Below, piece after piece: positions 23,612-31,848 of a DNA stretch of 64,000 nt. How positions within the stretch are numbered: the stretch's first letter is position 1; each line of letters opens with the position of its first letter. A program made the translations under genes and the position numbers. The notes below the pieces were generated by a model, which did no database searches, was not told the origin of the DNA, and saw only the letters and a program-made list of their open reading frames with translations. Origin of the DNA: Clostridia bacterium (GTDB lineage: Bacteria; Bacillota; Clostridia; Christensenellales; CAG-138); assembly GCA_030526425.1 (NCBI GenBank), contig JAUNCT010000007.1, positions 21,660 to 85,659 of the forward strand, written 5' to 3'.

Positions 23612-25381
23612 TCACGAAAGGCTCTTTTTGATTTTTCCGAGCATCTGCTCTTCGATGCGCACCTTGACGCGCGTGCCCTCCGCCTCATGCTCTTCGGAAA
23701 GGATCTTACCGAGGTTGCGGATCTCGTTCATGACGGTATATTTGTCGTACGGGATCAGAATCTCCACATCGACAAGACCGCCGCTGAGCAGTTTTTCGAT
23801 CTTGGCAAGAAGCTCGTCCAGCCCTTCCCCCGTTTTTGCGCTGATGCGGAACCCGCCCGGGCGTGTCACCGCATCCGGCACGCTGTCGATCTTGTTGAAG
23901 ACCTCGAGGACCGGTGTGTTCGCCGCGCCGAGCGAGGCGACGACCTCTTCCACGACGCGCATCTGGATATCGTAGTACGGGCTCGTGGTGTCGACCACGT
24001 GCAGCAGGACATCCGCAACGGCGACCTCTTCGAGGGTCGAACGGAACGCCTGCACCAAATCGTGCGGCAGCTTGTTGATAAAACCGACCGTGTCCGAAAG
24101 CAGGCACGCGGTCCCGTCCGGCAGTTCGATCTCACGCACGACCGGGTCGAGCGTTGCGAACAGCTTGTCTTCCGCAAGGACCCCGCTGCCCGAAAGCCTG
24201 TTCAGCAGGGTCGATTTGCCCGCGTTCGTATAGCCGACGAGCGCAACGACCGGCACGGCGTTCTTCTCGCGGCGGGCGCGGCGCAATCCGCGCTGCTTTT
24301 CCACCTCCGCCAACTCCTGTTCGAGCTCGTAGATACGGCGGCGGATACGGCGGCGGTCGATCTCCAGTTTCTTTTCACCGGGTCCGCGCATACCGACGCC
24401 GGAGGAGCCCTGACGGGAAAGCACGCGGCCCATGCCGGTCAACCGCGGCAGGCGGTATTTCAGCTGGGCGAGTTCGACCTGCAGCTTACCTTCACGTGTT
24501 GTGGCGCGGGTCGCGAAGATATCGAGAATGAGCATCGTGCGGTCGATGATCGGCACCCCGAGGATATTTTCGAGGTTGCGCATCTGCACCGCGTCGAGCT
24601 CATCGTCGAAAATGACGATGTCCGCTTCGAGTGCGGAAACAAGCAACGCCATATCCTCCGCTTTGCCGCTGCCGATGTAGGTCGCGCTGTCCGCGGCGCG
24701 CTTGCGCTGCATCTCCCTGCCGACGACCTTGATTCCCGCGGTCTCCGCAAGCTCCTTGAGCTCCGCCAGGGTATCGTAGCCGTCGTCGTTCTCGATGCCG
24801 CAGAGGATCGCGCGGTCGGGTTCGTCCTTGGTGACGGCGTAAGCGGGCGCCTTGAAGCGCTCATCCGCCACGAAGATCTCGTCCATCAACGCCTTTTGCG
24901 GCAGTCGGTGCGGGCGCATCGGTCCGTAAAGGATGGTCTGCCGCTTTTCCCCCTGCATATCGCCGAGGTAACCGACGTAAACATTCGCGGCACGTCCGTC
25001 TTCGGTGACGCCGATCGCCGCCATCGCATCGAGGCGCAGGGAATTGAGCGAGCCGATATCGACATCGGACAGCAGACCGTTCCCGCCCGGATGCGTGTGG
25101 ATGCAGCGCACACCGGCCAGACGGTCGATGTTGCGGACCGTTCGCATCTCCTGCATGCCGACCGAACGGTCGTCGCCGATGCGCACGTCTTCGATGTTTC
25201 CCTGCCGCGAAACGTAAACCAGGACTTCGCGGTTGGTCAGTCCCGTATAGTACGCCATGCGGTCACACAGCTCATCGGACAAAAATTCGTCCTGCATGAG
25301 CGTTAGGTCATACAGTTCCTCCATCTCGCGGAGGACGATTTCACGGATGCCGTCCGTGTTGCCGTTGATCTCTTTTTTCAT
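23612..25381 (-). CDS. hflX: HflX ribosome-associated GTPase with a JAMM-like N-terminal motif
   Basis: A 589-residue translational GTPase that in other bacteria binds the 50S subunit and rescues stalled or hibernating ribosomes. The HflX N-domain and coiled coil (GPGEKKLEIDRRRIRRRI) precede the G domain, with P-loop GYTNAGKST (near 385), DTVGFI and NKID. It is about 160 residues longer at the N-terminus than short HflX forms. That extension carries HTHPGGNGLLSDVD (His95, His97, Ser105, Asp108) and Glu52, which fits a JAMM/MPN metal site. Start ATG 25381 has no ribosome binding site; a -10 box lies seven bases away, suggesting leaderless mRNA. Confidence 0.93.
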   Translation of the reverse strand: MKKEINGNTDGIREIVLREMEELYDLTLMQDEFLSDELCDRMAYYTGLTNREVLVYVSRQGNIEDVRIGDDRSVGMQEMRTVRNIDRLAGVRCIHTHPGGNGLLSDVDIGSLNSLRLDAMAAIGVTEDGRAANVYVGYLGDMQGEKRQTILYGPMRPHRLPQKALMDEIFVADERFKAPAYAVTKDEPDRAILCGIENDDGYDTLAELKELAETAGIKVVGREMQRKRAADSATYIGSGKAEDMALLVSALEADIVIFDDELDAVQMRNLENILGVPIIDRTMLILDIFATRATTREGKLQVELAQLKYRLPRLTGMGRVLSRQGSSGVGMRGPGEKKLEIDRRRIRRRIYELEQELAEVEKQRGLRRARREKNAVPVVALVGYTNAGKSTLLNRLSGSGVLAEDKLFATLDPVVREIELPDGTACLLSDTVGFINKLPHDLVQAFRSTLEEVAVADVLLHVVDTTSPYYDIQMRVVEEVVASLGAANTPVLEVFNKIDSVPDAVTRPGGFRISAKTGEGLDELLAKIEKLLSGGLVDVEILIPYDKYTVMNEIRNLGKILSEEHEAEGTRVKVRIEEQMLGKIKKSLS

Positions 25382-25388
25382 AGTTCGT

Positions 25389-25397
25389 ATTGTACCA
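25389..25397 (-). promoter_or_regulatory. Extended -10 promoter of hflX
   Basis: On the minus strand TGG-TACAAT ends seven bases before ATG 25381. The -35 is weak. Confidence 0.55.
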
Positions 25398-25429
25398 TAT
25401 TCCCTTTTGCACCGCCACGGGCGGCATGG

Positions 25430-25462
25430 AAAAACGCCCCTGCGAAACCGCAAAGGGCGTTT
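25430..25462 (-). terminator. Terminator of the ABC importer operon
   Basis: AAACGCCC and TGCG pair with CGCA and GGGCGTTT in a two-part stem; on the minus strand a T-run follows. Confidence 0.75.
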
Positions 25463-25478
25463 GTTCCGGGTTTGGGGC

Positions 25479-25964
25479 TCAGAAGTCTCCGCCGAGACCC
25501 ATGTCGTCGCCGCCGAGGATCTCCTCGTCGGTCATGCCGGCATTTTCGGAGGTATCCGTCGCAAGCGAAACAAACTCGCTTCTCCACGCCTCCTCGGGAA
25601 GTCCCGCCAGATAACCGGGCAGATTGATGACGACTCCGTCGATGTTGTAGGGCAGTTTCACGGTGAAGGTCTCCTTCACGGGCTCATCGCCCTTTTCTTT
25701 GACGATCTCGAGCTCCATCGTGAATTTCTGACCGATGCAGATCGAGGAACCGCGCTCGCGCTTGGCGAGCTTGGCGATCCTTTCGCCGTTGACATACACC
25801 GTGACCTTGTTCATCGCGGAATAGGTCTCGCCGTTGTATTCGAGCGTCTTGTTGTCGAGGTATACGGTATGACCGCGGCCGATGACCATCATCAGTGCGC
25901 AAATGCCGATGAGCACAAGCACCGTTGCCAAACGGAAAATCAGTCTTCTGGTCTTCACGTTCAT
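25479..25964 (-). CDS. Small membrane-anchored protein (DUF6672-like), last gene of ABC operon
   Basis: A 161-residue protein with a basic N-terminus, one transmembrane helix (FRLATVLVLIGICALMMVIG, residues 10-29) and an extracytoplasmic beta-rich part (YLDNKTLEYNGETYSAMN, VYVNGERIAKLAKRERG) ending in an acidic Gly/Asp tail. It looks like the DUF6672 proteins that accompany this ABC type in Clostridia; the family name is from memory and could not be checked. It overlaps the upstream permease stop by 4 bp (ATGA). An accessory role in the importer is inferred from the operon. Confidence 0.7.
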   Translation of the reverse strand: MNVKTRRLIFRLATVLVLIGICALMMVIGRGHTVYLDNKTLEYNGETYSAMNKVTVYVNGERIAKLAKRERGSSICIGQKFTMELEIVKEKGDEPVKETFTVKLPYNIDGVVINLPGYLAGLPEEAWRSEFVSLATDTSENAGMTDEEILGGDDMGLGGDF

Positions 25965-27070
25965 TTTACCGCCTCCTCTTTCTGCGCCGCGGCAAGCTCC
26001 GCGCCCGTACGGCTCTTGTGTTTGCGCTTTTTCGCCTCATACATGACGAGCGCAACGGTGATGACGCCGTAGGAGACAAACACGCGGAAGTATTCGCCGA
26101 TCATGGTATCGCCGGTGATGACACCGCCCGCCTTGGGCGCGACGATGAACATCGTATGGAACAGGATGACGCCGAGGAACACGTTGCCGATCGACGCGCG
26201 GTCGACACTCGCACCGCCGACCAGCAGCGCCGCGATGCAGAACATACCGATCTGCGAGTGCGAACTGTAGGTCGCGATGTTGCCCATGTTCTGCAAGTAG
26301 ATGACCATACCGAAGCCCGCGAGCACGGTGCTCATGATGATCGAAATGATGCGGGTACGCTCGACCTTGATGCCGGCGTCACGCGCAACGTTCATATCCT
26401 GACCGACCGCACGCATGTCCTGACCGAGCTTCGTACGGCGGAACCAGATGATGAACAAGCAAAGCAACCCGATGATGACGAAGGTCAGCACGGGGATCTT
26501 CACGCCGCCGATGCGCAGCGCCCAAGCGTTGTCGAGGCACTGGCGCATGTTGAGCAGCGACACGGTGTTGCGGATACCGTAGCCGCGCGGCAGTTTGATG
26601 GTGCTGTGGGAGATCGGGATGATGGGTCCCATCATGTACAGCACGACCAGCTGGTAGATACCGTTGATGAAGTAGCTGATGATGTAGCTGGTGATCATCT
26701 CACGGCCCTTTGCCATGTTGAGCAGCTTACCGCAGACCCAACCGAGCAGCACCGAGAAGGGGATCGACAGGATGCATGCGAGCACGACGCCCGGGATGCC
26801 CCAGATCTGCCAGTCGGACACGAGGATCAGTGCGATCTCACCGGCCATCGCGCCGAGCGTCATACCGAAGTTGAGACCCATACCCGCCATGATCGGAATG
26901 AGCAAGCTCAGGATCAGGAAGACGTTGCGGCCCATACGGGTGATGATCTCGTTGATGAGATAGCTTGCGGAGAAGCCGGAGATCGGGATGCACACCGCAC
27001 AGATCAGGATAAACATGAGCGGCACGGTGTTGTTGGTGATGAACGTCAGCAGTTTCGATTCTTTTCTCAT
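25961..27070 (-). CDS. ABC importer permease 2 (RbsC/BmpD-like)
   Basis: A 369-residue inner-membrane permease of the BPD_transp_2 family with about 9-10 transmembrane helices. Family features include a glycine-rich GMGLNFGMTLGAMAGEIAL region and the C-terminal ALLVGGASVDRASIGNVFLGVILFH block. The C-terminus is basic and cytoplasmic. The frame is open far upstream, but ATG 27070, overlapping the first permease's stop by 4 bp, is the natural start. It forms a heterodimer with permease 1; the substrate is unknown. Confidence 0.88.
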   Translation of the reverse strand: MRKESKLLTFITNNTVPLMFILICAVCIPISGFSASYLINEIITRMGRNVFLILSLLIPIMAGMGLNFGMTLGAMAGEIALILVSDWQIWGIPGVVLACILSIPFSVLLGWVCGKLLNMAKGREMITSYIISYFINGIYQLVVLYMMGPIIPISHSTIKLPRGYGIRNTVSLLNMRQCLDNAWALRIGGVKIPVLTFVIIGLLCLFIIWFRRTKLGQDMRAVGQDMNVARDAGIKVERTRIISIIMSTVLAGFGMVIYLQNMGNIATYSSHSQIGMFCIAALLVGGASVDRASIGNVFLGVILFHTMFIVAPKAGGVITGDTMIGEYFRVFVSYGVITVALVMYEAKKRKHKSRTGAELAAAQKEEAVK

Positions 27071-28134
27071 TTCGCCGCCTCCGTTTTCCGGGTCAGAGCG
27101 TACAGGATCATACCATTCGATGCGATCACGCGGATGACCTCGCTCATATCCATCTGGATCATGGAGTTCATGACGGTCGGCGTCATCGTAACGATGCCCT
27201 GGAAGAGGAACGTACCGATGATGACGTTCGTGATGGACGCCTTGTTCACGCTCGCGCCGCCGATGAGGATCGCGGAAACGGCGGGCAGCGCCATGTTGAA
27301 CGGTGCCATGTACAGCTGGATGAAGCCGAAGCCCTGTTCGTAGATGAGGATGCCGATCGCGGCGAGCCACGTGCTCATCACGACGGAGAGCATGCGCATC
27401 TTATCCACGTTGACGCCCGCGGCCTTCGCAAAGGTCGGGTTCGAACCGACGGCGGTCATCGCCGTACCGGTCTTGGTGTGCAGGAACGCCCACATCAGGA
27501 ACGCAAGGAACGCGAACACGAGCAGGGTACCGACCGGGATGGACAGGTTGCCGATCTCGATCTTGAGGAAGTTCGCGAGCACCTTGTCGTAGAAACCTTC
27601 GAGCGAGATGGTGGTACGGAGACCCTTGCCGGAATATCCCCAAACCATCTGCGGGTGGGTGTAGGGGATCAGCAGCCACATCATGCACATGAAGGACACG
27701 GAGCTGAAGCCCACATAGGTCGCAATCATCATCTCACCGCCCTTGATGCGGTTGAGCAGCCAGCCGTAGCCGGTGCCGAAGATGACGGCGAACGGCGTTG
27801 CGATGAGTACCGCCATCACAAAGCTCATCGGTCCGGTGAACCCGAACTGGATGGAAAGCGTCGCACCGAGAAGACCCGAGATGATGCCGAGCGGCAGACC
27901 GAAGTTGAGTCCGCAGCCGGAGTGGATCATCGGGACCATCGCAAGCACGAGCACGGCGTTCCAGCTGAAGCGGTTGATGGTGTTGGTGATCTGCGTGAAG
28001 AAGTTCACGCCGACGAGCGGCGCCGCGATGAACAGCACGAGCAGGAAGCCCGCAATGATCATTCGGGGCAGACCGAACGCATTGGCGGCGGCAACGATGC
28101 GCTCGCCCAATGTTTTCTTTTGAATGGTTTCCAT
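27067..28134 (-). CDS. ABC importer permease 1 (RbsC/BmpD-like)
   Basis: A 355-residue permease paralogous to its neighbour. The blocks HSGCGLNFGLPLGIISGLLGA and AILIGGASVNKASITNVIIGTFLFQ mirror those of permease 2. It has about nine transmembrane helices. The start ATG 28134 lies 10 bp after the ATPase stop with a GGAGG site. Two different permeases with a double-NBD ATPase are typical of nucleoside/sugar importers of the CUT2/BMP kind. Confidence 0.88.
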   Translation of the reverse strand: METIQKKTLGERIVAAANAFGLPRMIIAGFLLVLFIAAPLVGVNFFTQITNTINRFSWNAVLVLAMVPMIHSGCGLNFGLPLGIISGLLGATLSIQFGFTGPMSFVMAVLIATPFAVIFGTGYGWLLNRIKGGEMMIATYVGFSSVSFMCMMWLLIPYTHPQMVWGYSGKGLRTTISLEGFYDKVLANFLKIEIGNLSIPVGTLLVFAFLAFLMWAFLHTKTGTAMTAVGSNPTFAKAAGVNVDKMRMLSVVMSTWLAAIGILIYEQGFGFIQLYMAPFNMALPAVSAILIGGASVNKASITNVIIGTFLFQGIVTMTPTVMNSMIQMDMSEVIRVIASNGMILYALTRKTEAAK

Positions 28135-28144
28135 TTCCGCCTCC

Positions 28145-29734
28145 TTATTTGACCATGCTGACCATCAGCATACCGAAATCCTCGCTCGGAGCCGTTGCGG
28201 GGAGAATGCCCGCGATCTTACCGCCCGAAACGATCGCCACGCGGTCGCAGGTCTGGCGGAGCTCCTCGAGTTCCGAACTGATCATCACGACGGTGACGCC
28301 GCTCTCGCGGTTGAAACGCTTGAGCGCGTCGAGCACCAACGCCTTTGCGCCGACGTCGATACCGCGCGTCGGTTCCGAAACGAACAGGAACTTCGGTTCG
28401 AGCGCGAACGCCTTTGCGAGACACACCTTTTGCTGGTTGCCGCCGGAAAGTTCCTTCGCTTTCTGCTTCGAACCGACACACTTGATCTTGAGCTCGTCGA
28501 TGTAACGCTCGGTCACCTCGCGGATGCCCTTTTCGTCGCGCCAGCTCATCGGTCCGAATTTCTTCAGGAACTTGCCGTTGATCTGCATCGCGGGGAACGC
28601 AACGTTCCACTCGAGCGACTCATCGAGCAGCAGACCGACGCCGCGGCGGTCCTCCGAAACGAAAGCGATGCCGGAATCCAGGCAACGGCGCGGGCTGTTG
28701 AGCGGGATCTCCTTGCCTTCGAATTCGATCGTGCCGCCTGCTTCATACAGACCCATGATGCCGTTCGGAATGCCGAGCTTGCCCTGACCGGCAAGACCGC
28801 CGATACCGAGGATCTCGCCTTCTTTGATGTCAATGGAAACATCGCGCACGGTCTCGCCGGGCATATCGACCCACAGACGCTTCACGGACATGATCGTCTT
28901 GTCGGTTTCCTTGATGACCTTTTTGTCGGTCACAACGCTCTTTTCCGCGTTGCCGACGGAGCGGCCGACCATGAGCTTCGAAATCTCCGCAACGGAGCTC
29001 TCGGACGCCGGCTTTTCGCTGACGACCACACCGTCGCGCATGACGACGACCGTATCGCACACCGCGAGGATCTCCTGCAGACGGTGCGTGATGAAAATGA
29101 CGGCGATCCCCTTTTCGGACATGCTGCGCACGGAAGCGAGCAGCGCTTCCGCTTCCTTCTCGGTCAGGACCGCAGTGGGCTCGTCGAGGATGAGGAGCTT
29201 CAGCTGATCCTTCGAAAGCTCACGGGCGATCTCCGTGAACTGCTTGTGGCCAACGGGCATATTGCTGATGACCATATCTTTATCGATGGCGAAGCCCATC
29301 TTCTCGATGGCTTTCTCCGCCCTGCCGGTGATTTCATTGTAATCCAGGGTGTTCAGACGGTCCCCGAAGATCTCGGAGATGACGTTCTTTTTCTGCGGCT
29401 CGCGGTTGAGCACGATGTTCTCCGCGGCGGTGAAACCAGGGATCAGCGAGAACTCCTGGTGTACCATACCGATACCGGCGTTCAGTGCGTCAAAGGGCGT
29501 ATTGAATTGTACCTTTTCACCGCGAAGGAGGATGTCGCCTTCGTAGCCGCCGGTCTCGCGGATGACGTCCATACCGAAAAGGATCTTCATCAGGGTGGAC
29601 TTGCCTGCGCCGTTTTCGCCGCAAAGGCCGAGCACTTCGCCCTCGCGCAGCGTGATGTTGATATCGCTCAGCACGCGGTTGCCGAAGAAATCCTTTTTGA
29701 TATTCCGCATCTCCATTAGGAGCGCATTCTTCAT
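28145..29734 (-). CDS. ABC importer ATP-binding protein with two nucleotide-binding domains (RbsA-like)
   Basis: A 529-residue ATPase. The first domain has a normal Walker A (GENGAGKST, near 40) and Walker B (LLILDEPTAVLTE). The second has the degenerate P-loop usual in this family (GGLAGQGKLGIPNGIMG) and the signature LSGGNQQKVCLAKAFAL followed by SEPTRGIDVGAK. Energises uptake through the two permeases. The frame extends upstream to 29755, but ATG 29734 (MKNALLMEMRNIKKDF) is chosen; the ribosome site is weak. Two hairpins separate it from the binding-protein gene. Confidence 0.92.
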   Translation of the reverse strand: MKNALLMEMRNIKKDFFGNRVLSDINITLREGEVLGLCGENGAGKSTLMKILFGMDVIRETGGYEGDILLRGEKVQFNTPFDALNAGIGMVHQEFSLIPGFTAAENIVLNREPQKKNVISEIFGDRLNTLDYNEITGRAEKAIEKMGFAIDKDMVISNMPVGHKQFTEIARELSKDQLKLLILDEPTAVLTEKEAEALLASVRSMSEKGIAVIFITHRLQEILAVCDTVVVMRDGVVVSEKPASESSVAEISKLMVGRSVGNAEKSVVTDKKVIKETDKTIMSVKRLWVDMPGETVRDVSIDIKEGEILGIGGLAGQGKLGIPNGIMGLYEAGGTIEFEGKEIPLNSPRRCLDSGIAFVSEDRRGVGLLLDESLEWNVAFPAMQINGKFLKKFGPMSWRDEKGIREVTERYIDELKIKCVGSKQKAKELSGGNQQKVCLAKAFALEPKFLFVSEPTRGIDVGAKALVLDALKRFNRESGVTVVMISSELEELRQTCDRVAIVSGGKIAGILPATAPSEDFGMLMVSMVK

Positions 29735-29768
29735 AGTTCTTCTCTCATTTCCCAAAATAATAGTAATG

Positions 29769-29790
29769 GGGGAGGGACCTGTCCCTCCCC
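29769..29790 (-). other. Intercistronic hairpin between binding protein and ATPase genes
   Basis: GGGGAGGGA pairs with TCCCTCCCC around CCTG without a T-run. With the hairpin at 29842-29856 it probably stabilises the 3' end of the binding-protein mRNA and lowers downstream expression. Confidence 0.5.
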
Positions 29791-29841
29791 TGTTTTACGG
29801 GGCGCGGATCAGCCGCAAACACAAGACCGCCGCGCCGCCAC

Positions 29842-29856
29842 GCGGTCAAAGACCGC
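29842..29856 (-). other. Short hairpin right after the binding-protein stop
   Basis: GCGGTC/GACCGC with a 3-base loop, five bases past the stop codon at 29862. Confidence 0.4.
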
Positions 29857-29861
29857 AGCGA

Positions 29862-31046
29862 TTATTTGATGGTGAAGTACTTCTCGGGAACTTCGGTATC
29901 GGTCGCACCCATGTAATGACCAGGATTGCCCATGATGTAGGTATCCTGGTAGACGAGGAAGGTGTTCTCCGCCTTGACACCGGTATCCGCGTTGGAGTAG
30001 TTGGAACCGTTCCATGCGGCGCCGGGGGTGTAGACCTGATATGCTTCCGCGAGGTTGTCCATATCGAGCAGCTCGCTCTCGCCCTTGACGACGCGGAGCG
30101 CATGCTCTGCGAGACCTGCGGACTGGGTGAAGCCGTAGCTGTAAGCCCAGGTACCGAACTTGCCTTCACCGCCCTTTTCGACGATCGCGGACTCGACCTT
30201 GGCGAGGATCTTGGTGTAATCGCCCGCCTCAGCGGTCAGGTCGATACCGAGAGCGCCCGGGTAACCCATCGTCGGGGAGGGGAGGTCAGCCTCGATGAAG
30301 TAACCGCCGTAAGCCAGCAGCTGCTTCAGAAGGGGCTCGGTGTGCGCGTCGTTGGTGCAGAAGTAAGCGGCCTGTTTGCCGTACTTCTCGACCCACTCCG
30401 GAACCTTCTCGAGGATGTATGCCTGCGCACCGGGAACGCCGACGTCGGTCGTCGGGTCGGGCGCGGTTTCGAGAACGAACGTCATGCCGAACTCTTCGCA
30501 AGCGGCCTTCATGATCGCAACACGACGGGACATGGTCTCATAGCTCATGTGACGCGGGAAGGAGATGTGCACGAAGGTGTCGCAGCCGAGCTCATGCGCG
30601 GTCTTGATGATGAGGTAGCCGCGGGCAACGAAGTCGTTGTTCGCAACGAGGTCGGCAGCGGAGCCGATCTCCGGCAGGTCCTCGTGAGACTCACCCGCGA
30701 TGCAGATGATGTCGGGACGGCGCTCTTTGATCTGACGGAAAGCTTCGGTCGTACCGGGGACTGCCTGGTTGACGATGATCGCCTTCATGTCCGGGTCATC
30801 GGAGAGGTTCACGATGGTCTGGATGGTCGTTTCGAGCTCTTCGGTGAAGTTGTCGGGGTAGATAGCCAGCTTGACCATCTCTTCGCCGTACTTCGCCTGG
30901 AAAGCCTCGGCGCCGCGGCGGTCGTCTTCACTCTGGGAGACGGAACCGGTCACGATACCGATGTGGATGTTTTCTTCGGCAGCGGCAACGGGAATGATCG
31001 CCAGGACCATCGCCATTGCGAGAAGCATGCAGATGAACTTTTTCAT
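29862..31046 (-). CDS. DUF3798-type extracytoplasmic substrate-binding protein
   Basis: A 394-residue exported protein whose pattern fits DUF3798: HIGIVTGSVSQSEDDRRGAE, VNQAVPGTTEAFRQIKERRP, VHISFPRHMSYETMSRR, QAAYFCTNDAHTEPLLKQLL. It is the likely solute-binding component of the ABC importer encoded downstream. The signal peptide (MKKFICMLLAMAMVLAIIPVAAAEE) has no lipobox cysteine, unusual for a binding protein in a Gram-positive cell. The ligand is unknown. ATG 31046 has TGGAGG upstream. As the first gene of the operon it has its own promoter and is likely the most expressed. Confidence 0.82.
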   Translation of the reverse strand: MKKFICMLLAMAMVLAIIPVAAAEENIHIGIVTGSVSQSEDDRRGAEAFQAKYGEEMVKLAIYPDNFTEELETTIQTIVNLSDDPDMKAIIVNQAVPGTTEAFRQIKERRPDIICIAGESHEDLPEIGSAADLVANNDFVARGYLIIKTAHELGCDTFVHISFPRHMSYETMSRRVAIMKAACEEFGMTFVLETAPDPTTDVGVPGAQAYILEKVPEWVEKYGKQAAYFCTNDAHTEPLLKQLLAYGGYFIEADLPSPTMGYPGALGIDLTAEAGDYTKILAKVESAIVEKGGEGKFGTWAYSYGFTQSAGLAEHALRVVKGESELLDMDNLAEAYQVYTPGAAWNGSNYSNADTGVKAENTFLVYQDTYIMGNPGHYMGATDTEVPEKYFTIK

Positions 31047-31119
31047 AACGTTCCTCCATTTGAATTTTTTGTACTTTCGTACTGCAACGTGCCAAACCGA
31101 CGACACATTGTGTTTATAC

Positions 31120-31149
31120 ATTATACTCAAAACACAACGCCGCATTCAA
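31120..31149 (-). promoter_or_regulatory. Promoter of the DUF3798 ABC operon
   Basis: On the minus strand TTGAAT (31149-31144) and TATAAT (31125-31120) are 18 bp apart. The untranslated leader is about 67 nt. Confidence 0.7.
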
Positions 31150-31289
31150 GTGAAAATTCCATAAAATGCATCGAATTTCACCATGAAATAAGCCTTTTCC
31201 TTCCCTCCGCACCGCACACCGTCATAGAAATCCTCTTTCGGAGGCGGTGTCTGCGGCTTCTTTCTCCTGCAAATGTCACAATTGCTCCG

Positions 31290-31318
31290 TTGACTTCGGT
31301 CCCGGGAAGTCGTATGAT
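31290..31318 (+). promoter_or_regulatory. Promoter of the MarR/ABC exporter operon
   Basis: TTGACT at 31290 and TATGAT at 31313 are 17 bp apart, immediately followed by twin palindromes. Confidence 0.7.
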
Positions 31319-31320
31319 TC

Positions 31321-31347
31321 ATAAGCGCTTAATTGTTAAGCGCTTAT
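31321..31347. repeat. Twin palindromes TAAGCGCTTA, likely MarR operators
   Basis: Two perfect 10-bp palindromes (31322-31331 and 31337-31346) separated by ATTGT cover the transcription start. The whole 27-bp element is itself nearly symmetric. Placement suits autorepression by the downstream MarR protein. Confidence 0.6.
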
Positions 31348-31368
31348 CATTCCGACCGGGAGGGAACC

Positions 31369-31848
31369 ATGACCGTACAGGACGTTGCCCGAAAGTACAT
31401 GCGCCTGTCCATCTACCGCAGGGCGCTTCTCCGGAAAAAAGCCTTTGCCGTCGGTTTGCACGACGGACAGTTGCCGTTGCTCGAAGCCATCACGCAGATG
31501 CCCGGCTCCACCCAGCAGGAGCTTTCGGAAAGCCTGCTCGTATCCGCAGCTTCCATTGCGCTGAGTGCGAAGCGTCTCGAACGCGCGGGGCTCATCTGCC
31601 GTGAGACCGACGAAACCAACCGCCGCAGAAACAAGCTTTCCGTGACGGAGGAGGGCGCTGCCGTAGCCGCCAAGCACCGCGACCAGCTCAATGAGGCAGA
31701 CAGCGCGATGCTCCGCGGATTCAGCGAGCGCGAACTCACGCAGCTTGCGGAATATCTCGACCGCATGCTCGACAACATCACCGATGAAGCGGGACCGATC
31801 CGCGTGATCCTGCCGCAAGTCAAAGGAGGAAACAAGACCAAATGCTGA
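31369..31848 (+). CDS. MarR-family transcriptional regulator
   Basis: A 159-residue winged-helix regulator. HTH: STQQELSESLLVSAASIALSAKRLERAGLI; wing: RETDETNRRRNKLSVTEEGAA. The start ATG 31369 has GGGAGG seven bases upstream; an earlier in-frame TTG lies inside the palindromes and is rejected. It overlaps the first ABC exporter gene by 7 bp. MarR proteins commonly repress adjacent drug exporters and are released by ligand, which is the likely arrangement here. Confidence 0.9.
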   Translation: MTVQDVARKYMRLSIYRRALLRKKAFAVGLHDGQLPLLEAITQMPGSTQQELSESLLVSAASIALSAKRLERAGLICRETDETNRRRNKLSVTEEGAAVAAKHRDQLNEADSAMLRGFSERELTQLAEYLDRMLDNITDEAGPIRVILPQVKGGNKTKC

